Positions 54,448 through 64,000 of a stretch of 64,000 bases of DNA are shown piece after piece. The notes under the pieces were generated by a model. It ran no database searches. It was not told the origin of the DNA and saw only the letters and a list, made by a program, of their open reading frames with translations. Made by a program: the position numbers and the translations under genes. Origin of the DNA: Microvirga pakistanensis (GTDB lineage Bacteria; Pseudomonadota; Alphaproteobacteria; Rhizobiales; Beijerinckiaceae); the NCBI RefSeq assembly GCF_004458765.1, contig NZ_SPJX01000108.1, positions 148,476 to 212,475 on the forward strand, in the 5' to 3' direction. Position 1 is the stretch's first letter. Every line of letters starts with the position of its first letter.

Positions 54448-54497
54448 TTGACAACACCGTGCCGTGACTATTTACTTTGTTGGTCCGAAATACGGAA
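54448..54497 (+). promoter_or_regulatory. Promoter with operator O4 for the tripartite transporter operon
   Basis: TTGACA (54448-54453), 17-bp spacer and TTTACT (54471-54476), followed by GTCCGAAATACGGAA (54483-54497), which matches the reverse complement of O1 at 14 of 15 positions. The preceding AGCGG makes the 13-mer AGCGGAATTGACA shared with the ABC promoter at 51255. Confidence 0.65.
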
Positions 54498-54632
54498 CGG
54501 CGGTCCGAATGGAAGGTGCCAACGTGTTACCGGGCGGGCCGGTGCCGTAACGCTATGCACTGGGCCACAGAAAACTAAAGAGGTCGCTTCCCACCAAAGG
54601 TGGCAAGGCGAACGACGTCACTGGAGGATTCC

Positions 54633-55595
54633 ATGAAGCTAACCCGCCGCCTCATTCTTGCAGCTGCCGCGACGCTCACCCTCAGCACTCCGGTGCTGGC
54701 GCAGTACCCCGAACGGCCCATCACGTTGATCGTGCCCTGGGCGGCGGGCGGCGGAACTGACGCGACGGCTCGCACGGTGGCGTCGCTCCTCGAACAGGAA
54801 CTTGGAAAGCCGATTAATGTGGTCAATCGCACGGGTGGGGGCGGCATCGTCGGACATACCGAAATCGCCAATGCAAAGCCCGATGGGTACACCCTAGGCG
54901 TGATCACGACCGAGCTCTCCCTCTATCACTGGCTGGGAACATCGCCGCTCGATTACAAGAACTACACGCCGATCGCTCTCTACAACACGGATGCGCAGAG
55001 CATCAACGTGCGTCCCGACGGGCCCAAGGACCTGAAGGAGCTGCTCTCCAGGGCAAAGGACAAGCCCGGTTCCCTGAAGGCTTCCGGCGCCAATCGCGGC
55101 GGAGCGCCTCATCTGGCGATGGCGGGCCTTCTCAATGCCTCGCAGATGCCTGTCGATACTGTTCCATGGGTTCCGACGGACGGCATTACGCCTGCGCTGC
55201 AGCTTCTTACATCGAATGCGATCGCCGTGGTGGGAACCACGATTCCCGAAGTGCAGGCGATGGTCGAGGCAGGAGAAGTGAAGACGCTTGCGATCATGCG
55301 TGCGGAGCGCGATCCCTCCTTCCCGAATGTACCGACCGTTAAGGAGGCCGTCGGAATCGACTGGTATCTGTCGTCCTGGCGCGGCATCGCGGGCCCGAAG
55401 GATCTGCCGGCCGACGTGGCGAAGCGGCTCTCGGACGCCATGGCGAAAGTCGTTGAGAAACCTGAGTTCAAGTCCTTCATGTCGGCCCGAAAGTTCGGCA
55501 TGGACTATGCGGACGCACAGAAATTCGCGACGTTTCTTGCGGACGCGGACGAGCGATTCGGTACGGCCATCAAGGCCGCCGGTCTTGCGAAGTAA
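54633..55595 (+). CDS. Tripartite tricarboxylate transporter substrate-binding protein, TctC family
   Basis: Periplasmic binding protein of a TTT-type secondary transporter, 320 aa from the ATG at 54633 (TGGAGGATTCC upstream). The signal peptide is MKLTRRLILAAAATLTLS and cleavage is near Val-Leu-Ala|Gln. YPERPITLIVPWAAGGGTDA is the family signature, with LGKPINVVNRTGGGGIVGH after it. TctC proteins bind citrate, other carboxylates and many unrelated acids; the ligand is not predictable from sequence alone. Confidence 0.93.
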   Translation: MKLTRRLILAAAATLTLSTPVLAQYPERPITLIVPWAAGGGTDATARTVASLLEQELGKPINVVNRTGGGGIVGHTEIANAKPDGYTLGVITTELSLYHWLGTSPLDYKNYTPIALYNTDAQSINVRPDGPKDLKELLSRAKDKPGSLKASGANRGGAPHLAMAGLLNASQMPVDTVPWVPTDGITPALQLLTSNAIAVVGTTIPEVQAMVEAGEVKTLAIMRAERDPSFPNVPTVKEAVGIDWYLSSWRGIAGPKDLPADVAKRLSDAMAKVVEKPEFKSFMSARKFGMDYADAQKFATFLADADERFGTAIKAAGLAK

Positions 55596-55618
55596 ACCGC
55601 GAACGGAAGCTGTCCGAC

Positions 55619-56116
55619 ATGAGCAAAGCTCCGTTCCTCGCCGGCGCGATCCTGTCTCTCGCGGGGGCGGGCGTCATCGCGGAAGCGATGCGCCTTCCTG
55701 TGATCCCCGGCCAGACCTATGGACCGGGTTTCTTCCCCACGGTGATCGGCGTCGGGCTGCTGGTTTTCGGCGCCGTCTACGCCCTGAACGCGCGGCGTCA
55801 GATGGAGCCGGCGATCGTGCTGGAAGGTGAGGGGCCTTCTCCCGACGAGGCGGAGGATAGCGCTCCGGAGCGCCCCTTCTATGGGGCGCTCGCATGGCTC
55901 ATCGTCGGGCTCGTGGCGACGATCCTTCTATGGGAAACCGCGGGCTTCGTTGTGCTGATGTCGGTGGTTCTGACGGCCTTCATGATCCTGCTGGGCGTGC
56001 GGCTCTGGCTTGCAGGCATCGTCGCTGTCGCGTCCACGATCGTGGTCTACGCGATCTTCATCAGAATCCTGATGATTCCACTTCCGTCCGGCCTGCTCGC
56101 GCCGGTGGGTCTGTGA
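55619..56116 (+). CDS. Tripartite tricarboxylate transporter small membrane subunit, TctB family
   Basis: 165-aa membrane protein with four hydrophobic segments (about residues 5-23, 38-55, 85-110 and 115-150), the TctB topology. GQTYGPGFFPTVIGVGLLVF is the typical conserved region. It starts 23 bp after tctC and 7 bp before tctA. Confidence 0.9.
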   Translation: MSKAPFLAGAILSLAGAGVIAEAMRLPVIPGQTYGPGFFPTVIGVGLLVFGAVYALNARRQMEPAIVLEGEGPSPDEAEDSAPERPFYGALAWLIVGLVATILLWETAGFVVLMSVVLTAFMILLGVRLWLAGIVAVASTIVVYAIFIRILMIPLPSGLLAPVGL

Positions 56117-56123
56117 GGCAGCC

Positions 56124-57644
56124 ATGCAAACGCTTCTCGAAGCCTTCAGACTCATAGCGGATCCTCAGGTCGTCGTTACCGTCCTGCTGGCTTCCATCTT
56201 CGGGCTTTTCGTCGGCGCCATTCCCGGGCTGACCGCCACCATGGCGACGGCGCTTCTCGTGCCGATAACCTTTTTCATGGACCCGCTGTCGTCGATCGCC
56301 GCCATCGTTGCCTGCACCGCCATGGCCATCACGGCAGGTGATATTCCCGGCTGCCTGCTGCGCATTCCCGGCACGCCCGCTTCGGCCGCCTATACGGACG
56401 AGACGTTCATGATGACGAAAAAAGGGCTCGGGGCGCAGGCGCTGGGCTCCAGTCTCGTGTCCTCCGTCATCGGCGGCCTGTTCGGAGCTGTCGTCCTAAT
56501 GGTCGCTGCGCCCTCGCTGGCGCGTGTCGCCTTGAATTTCTCGAGCTTCGAATATTTCTGGCTGGCATGCATTGGCCTTTCCTGCGCGGCGCTTGTGAGT
56601 GCATCGGGCTTCGTTGCCGGATTGCTGTCCTTGTTCATCGGCCTTCTGATCGCATGCGTCGGCATGGACGTCATCAGCGGCTCGCCGCGCTTCACGTTCG
56701 GGTCCGTGCAGCTCATGGGCGGCGTGAGCTTCGTGCCGGCCATGATCGGCATGTTCGCCATCTCGGAGCTTCTTGATAGCCTCCTGAACGGAACGGCTCG
56801 GCAGCGTTTTGCGAGGCCCCAGAAGATCACCGGCATTTTCCACGGCATCCTTCCGCTCATCTCGAAATATCGCAGGAACGTGGCGCGCGGGTCCATCATC
56901 GGTACCATCATCGGAATCCTGCCGGGAGCCGGCGGCGACATCGCCGCGTGGATCACCTATGCCACGGCCCGCCGGTTCTCGAAGGAGCCGCAGAAGTTCG
57001 GCACGGGACATCCCGAAGGCGTCATTGAGGCCGGCGCAGCGAACAATGCGGGTCTGAGCGGCGCCTGGGTGCCGGCGCTGGTCTTCGGGGTTCCCGGAGA
57101 CGCGGTGACTGCCATCGCCGTCGGAGTGCTGTTCATGAAGGGCATCAACCCCGGTCCGCGCCTGTTCGAGACACAGGGAGCGATGCTCTACGCAGTCTTC
57201 ATGATCTTCCTCATCGCCAATATCGCACTGCTTCCGTTCGGCTGGCTTGCGATCCGCGCGGCCAGCAAGATCCTCAGCGTTCCACGGCCTCAGCTCATGG
57301 CCGTCATCCTGCTCTTCTGCATCGTCGGCTCGTTCGCCATCAACAACACGGTTTTCGACATCGGCGTCATGCTGGTCTTCGGGATTCTCGCCTTCGCCCT
57401 GTCCAAGGCCGGCATTCCCATCGCGCCCATCATCCTTGGCATCGTCCTTGGGCCGCTCCTGGAACAGAACTTCCTGACCTCGATGACGATTGCAGACGGC
57501 AGCCTGATTGCGTTTTTCGAGCGCCCGATTGCCGGCATCCTCGGCGTGTTCGTTTTGCTGCTGTGGAGCATCCCTCTCCTAGGCGTTGTCCTGCAAATGT
57601 TCCGCCACACCTCCGCAGCACGGCCCATGAAGCTGACTGGATGA
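56124..57644 (+). CDS. Tripartite tricarboxylate transporter large membrane subunit, TctA family
   Basis: 506-aa polytopic membrane protein. TctA hallmarks include GLFVGAIPGLTATMATALLV near the N-terminus, GDIPGCLLRIPGTPASAAYT and the internal duplicate region GILPGAGGDIAAWITYATAR. GVIEAGAANNAGLSGAWVPA and LVFGVPGDAVTAI follow. With TctB and TctC it forms an ion-driven importer. The operon carries an upstream operator like that of the kinase cluster. Confidence 0.94.
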   Translation: MQTLLEAFRLIADPQVVVTVLLASIFGLFVGAIPGLTATMATALLVPITFFMDPLSSIAAIVACTAMAITAGDIPGCLLRIPGTPASAAYTDETFMMTKKGLGAQALGSSLVSSVIGGLFGAVVLMVAAPSLARVALNFSSFEYFWLACIGLSCAALVSASGFVAGLLSLFIGLLIACVGMDVISGSPRFTFGSVQLMGGVSFVPAMIGMFAISELLDSLLNGTARQRFARPQKITGIFHGILPLISKYRRNVARGSIIGTIIGILPGAGGDIAAWITYATARRFSKEPQKFGTGHPEGVIEAGAANNAGLSGAWVPALVFGVPGDAVTAIAVGVLFMKGINPGPRLFETQGAMLYAVFMIFLIANIALLPFGWLAIRAASKILSVPRPQLMAVILLFCIVGSFAINNTVFDIGVMLVFGILAFALSKAGIPIAPIILGIVLGPLLEQNFLTSMTIADGSLIAFFERPIAGILGVFVLLLWSIPLLGVVLQMFRHTSAARPMKLTG

Positions 57645-57990
57645 GCCCTCCAATCGAGTCATTCGTGCAAGCCGAACCATGCGCATCGATCATCATGGAC
57701 GGAAGATGCCGTTCTATAAGACCCCTGCGCTATGGGTTCTAACAGAAACAACAGCTTCGCCTCTTCTCAGGCTGGTGCCGGCTCAAGGCCATAATCATGG
57801 CCTTCCATGAAGAACAGCTACGGCTAATGTCGCTGCGGGCCGCAGGTCCGGTTTTGGCACACCTGAGACGTTACGCCGAGGGCAGCAATCCTTACGGAAC
57901 CAGACATTCCGAAAAGTGAATGTAGTTCACTGCCTGACCCAAAGTTGACCTCGGACCGGTCTTTGATCCGGGCGCCATTGCCGCTCCTCA
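57645..57990. other. Intergenic region between convergent genes
   Basis: About 345 bp without a recognisable gene. CCTGACCCAAAGTTGACC at 57935-57952 resembles the dispersed repeat half-motif. No clear terminator was found for either flanking gene. Confidence 0.4.
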
Positions 57991-59082
57991 TCACCGTGTC
58001 GGCGGGTATAAGCGCGCGTTGGCCCGCGCCATGTCGGCTGCGAGAGCCGACCAGCCCCGCAGATCCTCCAGGGCGCTCCTGTAACTCCCGACAATTCGAT
58101 CCGCGAGGGGAGAGCTGACCGCAATCTCGGAGAGAAGCTCAGAAGAGGCTTTTTGAGCCGCTTCAATGACAGAGCGGGGAAAAGCCTCCAGAGTCACCGG
58201 GTACCTGCCAAGGATCTCGGTCAGGGCTGCCGCATTGGATTGGTGCGCATCGGCCAAGCCAAGGGCATGCTCGGCCCGGCAGGCTTCCGTGACCACGCTG
58301 CGAAGGTCACGGCCGAGTGTCTCCCAAGCCCTCAGCGAGATGAGGAGTTCGCTTGCGCCATTCGGCTTGTTGAAGCCGGGAGCGTAATAGAAGGAGGCAT
58401 ATTTGGGCAGACCGGTCTCCAGATCCGTCGCGGGTGCCAGAAATTCCGCCGCATCGATGGAGCCTTTCTCAAGGGCCGGAAGGAGATCTCCGGCAGAAAC
58501 CGTCATTGGCACTGCCCCGAGCTTTGCATAGACCTCGGCTCCCAAGCCCTGAACACGCAGTCGCATGCCCCGCAGATCCTCAACACCTTCGACTTTGCGC
58601 CGGAACCATCCGCCCATAGAGGGACCCGTGTTGCCCGCGAGGAATGCGCGGACGCCATGAGGCTTGTAGAGTTCGTCCCAGAGCACCTGCCCATCCCGCA
58701 GCTCGATCCACGCCTGATGCTCAATGGGACCAAGACCAAAGGGGACACTGGTGAAGAACCCTGCCGCGGGCATTCGGCCCTGCCAATAGAGTGATGCCGT
58801 GTGACCCATCTCAACCGTGCCGTTCGAGACGGCATCGAGCACTGCGAAGGGCGGCACGATCTCGCCTGCTGCGAAGAGGTCGACCTGTAGTCGCCCGCCG
58901 CTCATCGCGCTAATGCGCTCAATAATTCGCTGGGCGGAGACACCAGGGCCAGTGCGGTTCTTCGGCCACGATGTGACCATGCGCCACCGAACCGTCTGGG
59001 CTCGGCTGACGGTCGGGGTCGCAAGAGCAGCAGCCCCGACACCGAGCGCCGTGCGGCGTGAGAGCTTAGGACCAATGGGCAT
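57991..59082 (-). CDS. TRAP transporter substrate-binding protein, DctP/TakP-like (Tat-exported)
   Basis: Periplasmic binding protein, 363 aa from the ATG at 59082. The N-terminus has a Tat signal (LSRRTALGVGAAALATPTVS). FAAGEIVPPFAVLDAVSNGT, NTGPSMGGWFRRKVEGVEDL, GMRLRVQGLGAEVYAKLGAV and GDLLPALEKGSIDAAEF follow the TakP (2-oxoacid-binding) pattern; the conserved Arg of the carboxylate site is present. The gene overlaps thiD by 17 bp and is last in the thiM-thiE-thiD operon. No DctQ or DctM membrane subunits are in the window. A role in uptake of a thiamine precursor or pyruvate-like acid is inference. Confidence 0.88.
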   Translation of the reverse strand: MPIGPKLSRRTALGVGAAALATPTVSRAQTVRWRMVTSWPKNRTGPGVSAQRIIERISAMSGGRLQVDLFAAGEIVPPFAVLDAVSNGTVEMGHTASLYWQGRMPAAGFFTSVPFGLGPIEHQAWIELRDGQVLWDELYKPHGVRAFLAGNTGPSMGGWFRRKVEGVEDLRGMRLRVQGLGAEVYAKLGAVPMTVSAGDLLPALEKGSIDAAEFLAPATDLETGLPKYASFYYAPGFNKPNGASELLISLRAWETLGRDLRSVVTEACRAEHALGLADAHQSNAAALTEILGRYPVTLEAFPRSVIEAAQKASSELLSEIAVSSPLADRIVGSYRSALEDLRGWSALAADMARANARLYPPTR

Positions 59083-59866
59083 GGAAGTGATGCACGGGTC
59101 CATGCCCGCGTCCAATGTGCAGTTGAGTGGAAGCACCGATTGCGGCGCTGATGAAGTCTTTGCCGGCCGCGACGGCATCCGCCAGTGGGAGGCCTTTTGC
59201 GAGCCCTGCTGCGACGGCGGACGACAGGGTGCAGCCAGTGCCATGCGTGTTGCGCGTCTGGATGCGGGGGGCCGAGAAAGACCGCACACCCTGCGCATCC
59301 ATGAGAATGTCCGTGCTCTCTCGACCTGTGCCGTGGCCGCCCTTTAACAGAACGGCTCGAGGACCCAAGGCAAGGATCCGCTCGGCCTGACGGCACATGG
59401 CCCGCTCATCCTCGGCCTGCGGCTCGTCGAGAAGGGCAGCGGCTTCGGGAAGATTGGGCGTGACGAGCAGAGCTCTGGGAAGAAGCACCTGGCGCAATGC
59501 GTCTACGGCCTCTGACGCCAGAAGGCGGTCACCACTGGCCGCCACCATCACGGGATCGAGGACAACCTGCGTTTGGCTATAGCGCTGGAGTCCCTCTGCC
59601 ACAGCCTCAATGATGGCGGGTTGGGACAGCATGCCGATCTTCACCGCTCTGACCTCAAGATCTGAGAAGACGCTGTCGATCTGCTGGGCAACGAAGGCAG
59701 ATGGTACATCGTGAATGCCCTGTACCCCCATGGTGTTCTGCGCGGTGAGTGCCGTGATAATGCTGGCGCCATAAACGCCCAGAGCCGAGAAAGTCTTGAG
59801 GTCGGCTTGGATACCGGCTCCGCCGCCCGAGTCCGACCCTGCGATGGTGATTGCGATGGCGGTCAT
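59066..59866 (-). CDS. thiD: Hydroxymethylpyrimidine/phosphomethylpyrimidine kinase
   Basis: Bifunctional HMP/HMP-P kinase, 266 aa, of thiamine biosynthesis and salvage. The N-terminus [20 protein letters not shown] and [20 protein letters not shown] are nearly invariant in Thi[47 protein letters not shown] and the catalytic-Cys segment [19 protein letters not shown] complete the fold. It overlaps thiE by 4 bp. Confidence 0.95.
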   Translation of the reverse strand: MTAIAITIAGSDSGGGAGIQADLKTFSALGVYGASIITALTAQNTMGVQGIHDVPSAFVAQQIDSVFSDLEVRAVKIGMLSQPAIIEAVAEGLQRYSQTQVVLDPVMVAASGDRLLASEAVDALRQVLLPRALLVTPNLPEAAALLDEPQAEDERAMCRQAERILALGPRAVLLKGGHGTGRESTDILMDAQGVRSFSAPRIQTRNTHGTGCTLSSAVAAGLAKGLPLADAVAAGKDFISAAIGASTQLHIGRGHGPVHHFHAHWS

Positions 59867-60528
59867 GGAAAACCTCCTCGGGATGTCAGCGCCTGATCGA
59901 CGATGCCTCGCAATCTTCGAGCTTCGGCTTTCGGATCAGCTGCCATGAAGAGAGCCGAAATGACCGCGATACCGTCGGCTCCGGCCGCGATCACAGCTTG
60001 CGCATTCGATACATCGATCCCGGCAATGGCGCCGATGGGCCCGCGGTTTGCGAGCCTGGCGTGTGGCAGGATCTTGCGAAGCCCGTCAAGGCCAATGGCT
60101 GGAGCAGGGTTATTCTTGCTCACAGTCGCGAAGACACCGCCAATGCAGCCATAATCCACCGGGATGCTCCCCATTCGATCAGCCTGCTCCGGCGTCTTCA
60201 GCGTCAATCCGATAATCGCGCGTGGGCCGAGTAAGTCGCGTGCATCGTTGGGATGCATATCGTCTTGGCCGAGGTGAACGCCGTCGGCGCCTGCGGCCAG
60301 CGCGATATCGACGCGATCGTTGACCAGCAGCGGCACGCGGGTCCCTTCGAGCGCCGCCTTCAGGGTACGGGCCAGTTCCACAAGGTGCCGGCCTTCAGCA
60401 TGCTTGTCCCTGTACTGGATGAGGGTCGCGCCGCCAGAAACAGCCTGCCGGACGAGTTCGACGGGATCCCGGCCGCCTGTTCGTTCCGGGTCGATGATGC
60501 CGTAGAGCCGGAGATCAACTGGGTTCAT
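59863..60528 (-). CDS. thiE: Thiamine-phosphate synthase
   Basis: TIM-barrel enzyme, 221 aa, joining HMP-PP and thiazole phosphate. [40 protein letters not shown] with GQDD after it, [13 protein letters not shown] and the phosphate-binding [20 protein letters not shown] are characteristic. The usual Ser after IIG (IIGxS) is replaced by Thr. Four-bp overlaps on both sides indicate translational coupling within thiM-thiE-thiD. Confidence 0.95.
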   Translation of the reverse strand: MNPVDLRLYGIIDPERTGGRDPVELVRQAVSGGATLIQYRDKHAEGRHLVELARTLKAALEGTRVPLLVNDRVDIALAAGADGVHLGQDDMHPNDARDLLGPRAIIGLTLKTPEQADRMGSIPVDYGCIGGVFATVSKNNPAPAIGLDGLRKILPHARLANRGPIGAIAGIDVSNAQAVIAAGADGIAVISALFMAADPKAEARRLRGIVDQALTSRGGFP

Positions 60529-61313
60529 GAGACTCTCCCGCAGGTCACGAGGGTTTCCGAATCGAGATGAAAGAGCGCGTCGAGGAAGGCTGGCTGGAAC
60601 GTGCCTGGCCCGTTTGCCTCATTCGCGGCGATCTCACCTGCCACTCCAGTGACGAGCAGAGCCGCGGCGGCAGCCTCGATGGCGCTACCGTGCAGGGCCG
60701 CGAAGGCTGCAACGAGGGAAGTTCCGGCACATCCCATGGCGGTCACTCGAGTCATAAGCGGGTGTCCGTTCTCAACGCAGAGAACGTTGTTGCTGTCTGC
60801 GATCAGGTCCACCGCACCGGTCAGAGCCACGACTGTCCCGTGACTTTTTGCGAATGCCTGAATGGAGCCTGGCGTCGCATCCTCTCCGGCGAGAGCTGCG
60901 AATTCGGCCGCATTGCAGCGCAGGACATGCGGCTCACCCGCAAGGCAGGAGCGGGCAAACTCCAAGCGGGGCGGGGAGGCTTCGACGAAGACGGGATCGA
61001 GCACCCACGGCTTAGCGTGGGTGCGTGCGGTGGCGATAGCCTCGGGAATCGCGGTGCGCCGGTCACTGTCGAGCGTGCCAAGGTTGACGAGCAGTGCATC
61101 CGAGCGGCTTGTGAAGGCCGGAACCTCCTCCGGTGCGACAGTGAGGGAGGGAATGCCGCCGGCGGCAAGCAGTAGATTGGCCGTGAAGGTCTGCGCCGCT
61201 GCGTTCGTGATTGCATGCACGCGAATGCGGTCGGCACGAAGGCGTTCGAGCAGGGAGCCCGCCAGAGCTGGAAGATGAGAAGTGTCCAGGCTGGACAATG
61301 GTGCGCTCGTCAT
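60525..61313 (-). CDS. thiM: Hydroxyethylthiazole kinase
   Basis: Salvage kinase for the thiazole moiety, 262 aa. VHAITNAAAQTFTANLLLAA is the typical ThiM opening (consensus VHxITN...N). WVLDPVFVEASPPRLEFA, LRCNAAEFAALAG and the GAVDLIADSN plus TAMGCAGTSLVAAFAALHG nucleotide/catalytic regions follow. Presence of ThiM, D and E indicates salvage of thiazole and HMP. The ATG lies 8 bp beyond a TPP riboswitch whose P1 strand contains the ribosome-binding site. Confidence 0.94.
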   Translation of the reverse strand: MTSAPLSSLDTSHLPALAGSLLERLRADRIRVHAITNAAAQTFTANLLLAAGGIPSLTVAPEEVPAFTSRSDALLVNLGTLDSDRRTAIPEAIATARTHAKPWVLDPVFVEASPPRLEFARSCLAGEPHVLRCNAAEFAALAGEDATPGSIQAFAKSHGTVVALTGAVDLIADSNNVLCVENGHPLMTRVTAMGCAGTSLVAAFAALHGSAIEAAAAALLVTGVAGEIAANEANGPGTFQPAFLDALFHLDSETLVTCGRVS

Positions 61314-61320
61314 CTCGCAA

Positions 61321-61401
61321 TCCCTCCGCCGGCATGATCCGGATCAGGTTCGATGGGTTGATCTCAGCAAGATCTCTCAGCCCGGACGGGCACCCCAAGG
61401 A
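61321..61401 (-). ncRNA. TPP riboswitch upstream of thiM
   Basis: On the minus strand the THI-box elements appear in order: GGGGTGCCCG, GGGCTGAGA, ACCC, GAACCTGATCCGGATCATG and CCGGCGGAGGGA. The purine-rich GGAGGGA at 61321-61327 doubles as the thiM ribosome-binding site, so TPP binding should mask it directly. Translational control without a terminator is expected. Confidence 0.93.
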
Positions 61402-61507
61402 GATACAGGCCAAATAGCCCTCCCGGTTGGCTTTGGCAAGGTTCGACTTCGTGGGATTGCGCGACGGGTTGACAGCCGGAAGGGTGTCATCGACTATCCA
61501 TGCTGTT

Positions 61508-63514
<2,007 letters not shown>

Positions 63515-64000
63515 AGTTGCGCATGTGGTGGACATGGCCGCTTGTCGAAGGGGTGCGTGTCCACCACGAAAGGATGCAGTCTCGCCTGAATGGACTGGAA
63601 TTCTACGCTCGTGCGCTTCCTCCCATAGAAGCCTGAGGGCAGGAGTGCTGATCTGATGGCAGCTCTTGGCACGGAGCCGAAGTAGACGGAATGTCCCCTC
63701 AGGACAGGAATACCGGGCGTTTCTGAAGGGCAGGGGATCGTCGCTGCTGATCCGTGAAGTTTGCAAGGAAAGTAAGGGTGACTAGCTCCAGGACGGCATC
63801 AAAAGGCCCACAGTCTGCCTGGGTTCGGGGAGCTGTTAACAGATCCCTCACCATGCTGATCGGAAGGCGGCTGTGCGTGTGAACGCTTTCTTCGGCTTCC
63901 GGGTTAGCTCAGCGAACTCGCACCAGAAGGGCCACCCGTATGATGCCGATCTCATCTCTCTGGAGCCGTGTCCCACAGCCTGAGTGCCGGCTCGCGGAGG
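63515..64000. other. Gene-free stretch at the right edge
   Basis: No recognisable gene. A 10-bp inverted repeat GTGGTGGACA / TGTCCACCAC (63525-63534 and 63558-63567) with a 23-nt loop lies just after thiC; it lacks a U-run and is only a weak terminator candidate. Confidence 0.4.

Overview
The window is high-GC alphaproteobacterial DNA. Family content points to Hyphomicrobiales (Rhizobiales), possibly a Microvirga-, Methylobacterium- or Bosea-like soil or plant-associated heterotroph: many substrate-binding-protein transporters, IorAB-type molybdenum hydroxylase, two-domain GNATs and TPP riboswitches. No ribosomal RNA, complete tRNA or CRISPR array was seen. The genus is inference.

Layout. 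(1) 1-4 kb: a PotD/B/C/A-like ABC importer, its first gene cut by the window edge, converging on a hydantoinase/oxoprolinase-type pair hyuB-hyuA (4.6-8.7 kb, minus strand). (2) 9.7-31.9 kb: a large nitrogen-compound catabolic region. It holds an ArgE-like deacylase, 2-hydroxyacid dehydrogenase, DUF861-like cupin, two aldehyde dehydrogenases, a tartrate/isopropylmalate-type dehydrogenase, a class III aminotransferase, three FAD-dependent amine/D-amino-acid oxidoreductases (one DadA), two type II HAD hydrolases, two paralogous double-GNAT proteins, a Dpp-like ABC importer with a fused double ATPase, and an Lrp/AsnC regulator. The likely logic is import of an amino compound, deacylation, oxidation or transamination to an aldehyde, and oxidation to central metabolites; the substrate is unknown.

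(3) 31.9-42.1 kb: a decayed accessory region. It contains IS6-like and IS1182-like transposase remnants, an EAL-domain stub, a marC/pyk deletion fusion with a pyk frameshift, a phage-type replication-protein tail, a phage-type M15 peptidase, FAS1 and cupin fragments joined back to back, a degenerate tRNA 3' half, a long palindrome and a diverged non-coding repeat. A few intact genes survive in it: a DUF1772-like protein, a methyltransferase, two exported proteins and an SDR. (4) 42.3-45.1 kb: a two-subunit IorAB-type molybdenum hydroxylase with a strong terminator.

(5) 45.5-57.6 kb: a regulated carbohydrate-type module. A minus-strand operon encodes a YihV-like sugar kinase, an HpcH/HpaI aldolase, a LacD/YihT-like class I aldolase and an SDR. 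Divergent from it are an IclR regulator and a DapA-family lyase, followed by a polar-amino-acid-type ABC importer and a tripartite tricarboxylate transporter (TctCBA). A shared near-palindromic operator, TTCCG-N5-CGGAA, lies at the kinase-operon promoter, the ABC-importer promoter and the TctC promoter, so these units probably form one IclR regulon. I consider this the most interesting part of the window.

(6) 57.9-63.5 kb: thiamine genes. thiC (plus) and thiM-thiE-thiD (minus) are divergent, each behind its own TPP riboswitch. The minus operon ends in an orphan TakP-like TRAP binding protein that overlaps thiD, suggesting a link to thiamine or precursor supply.
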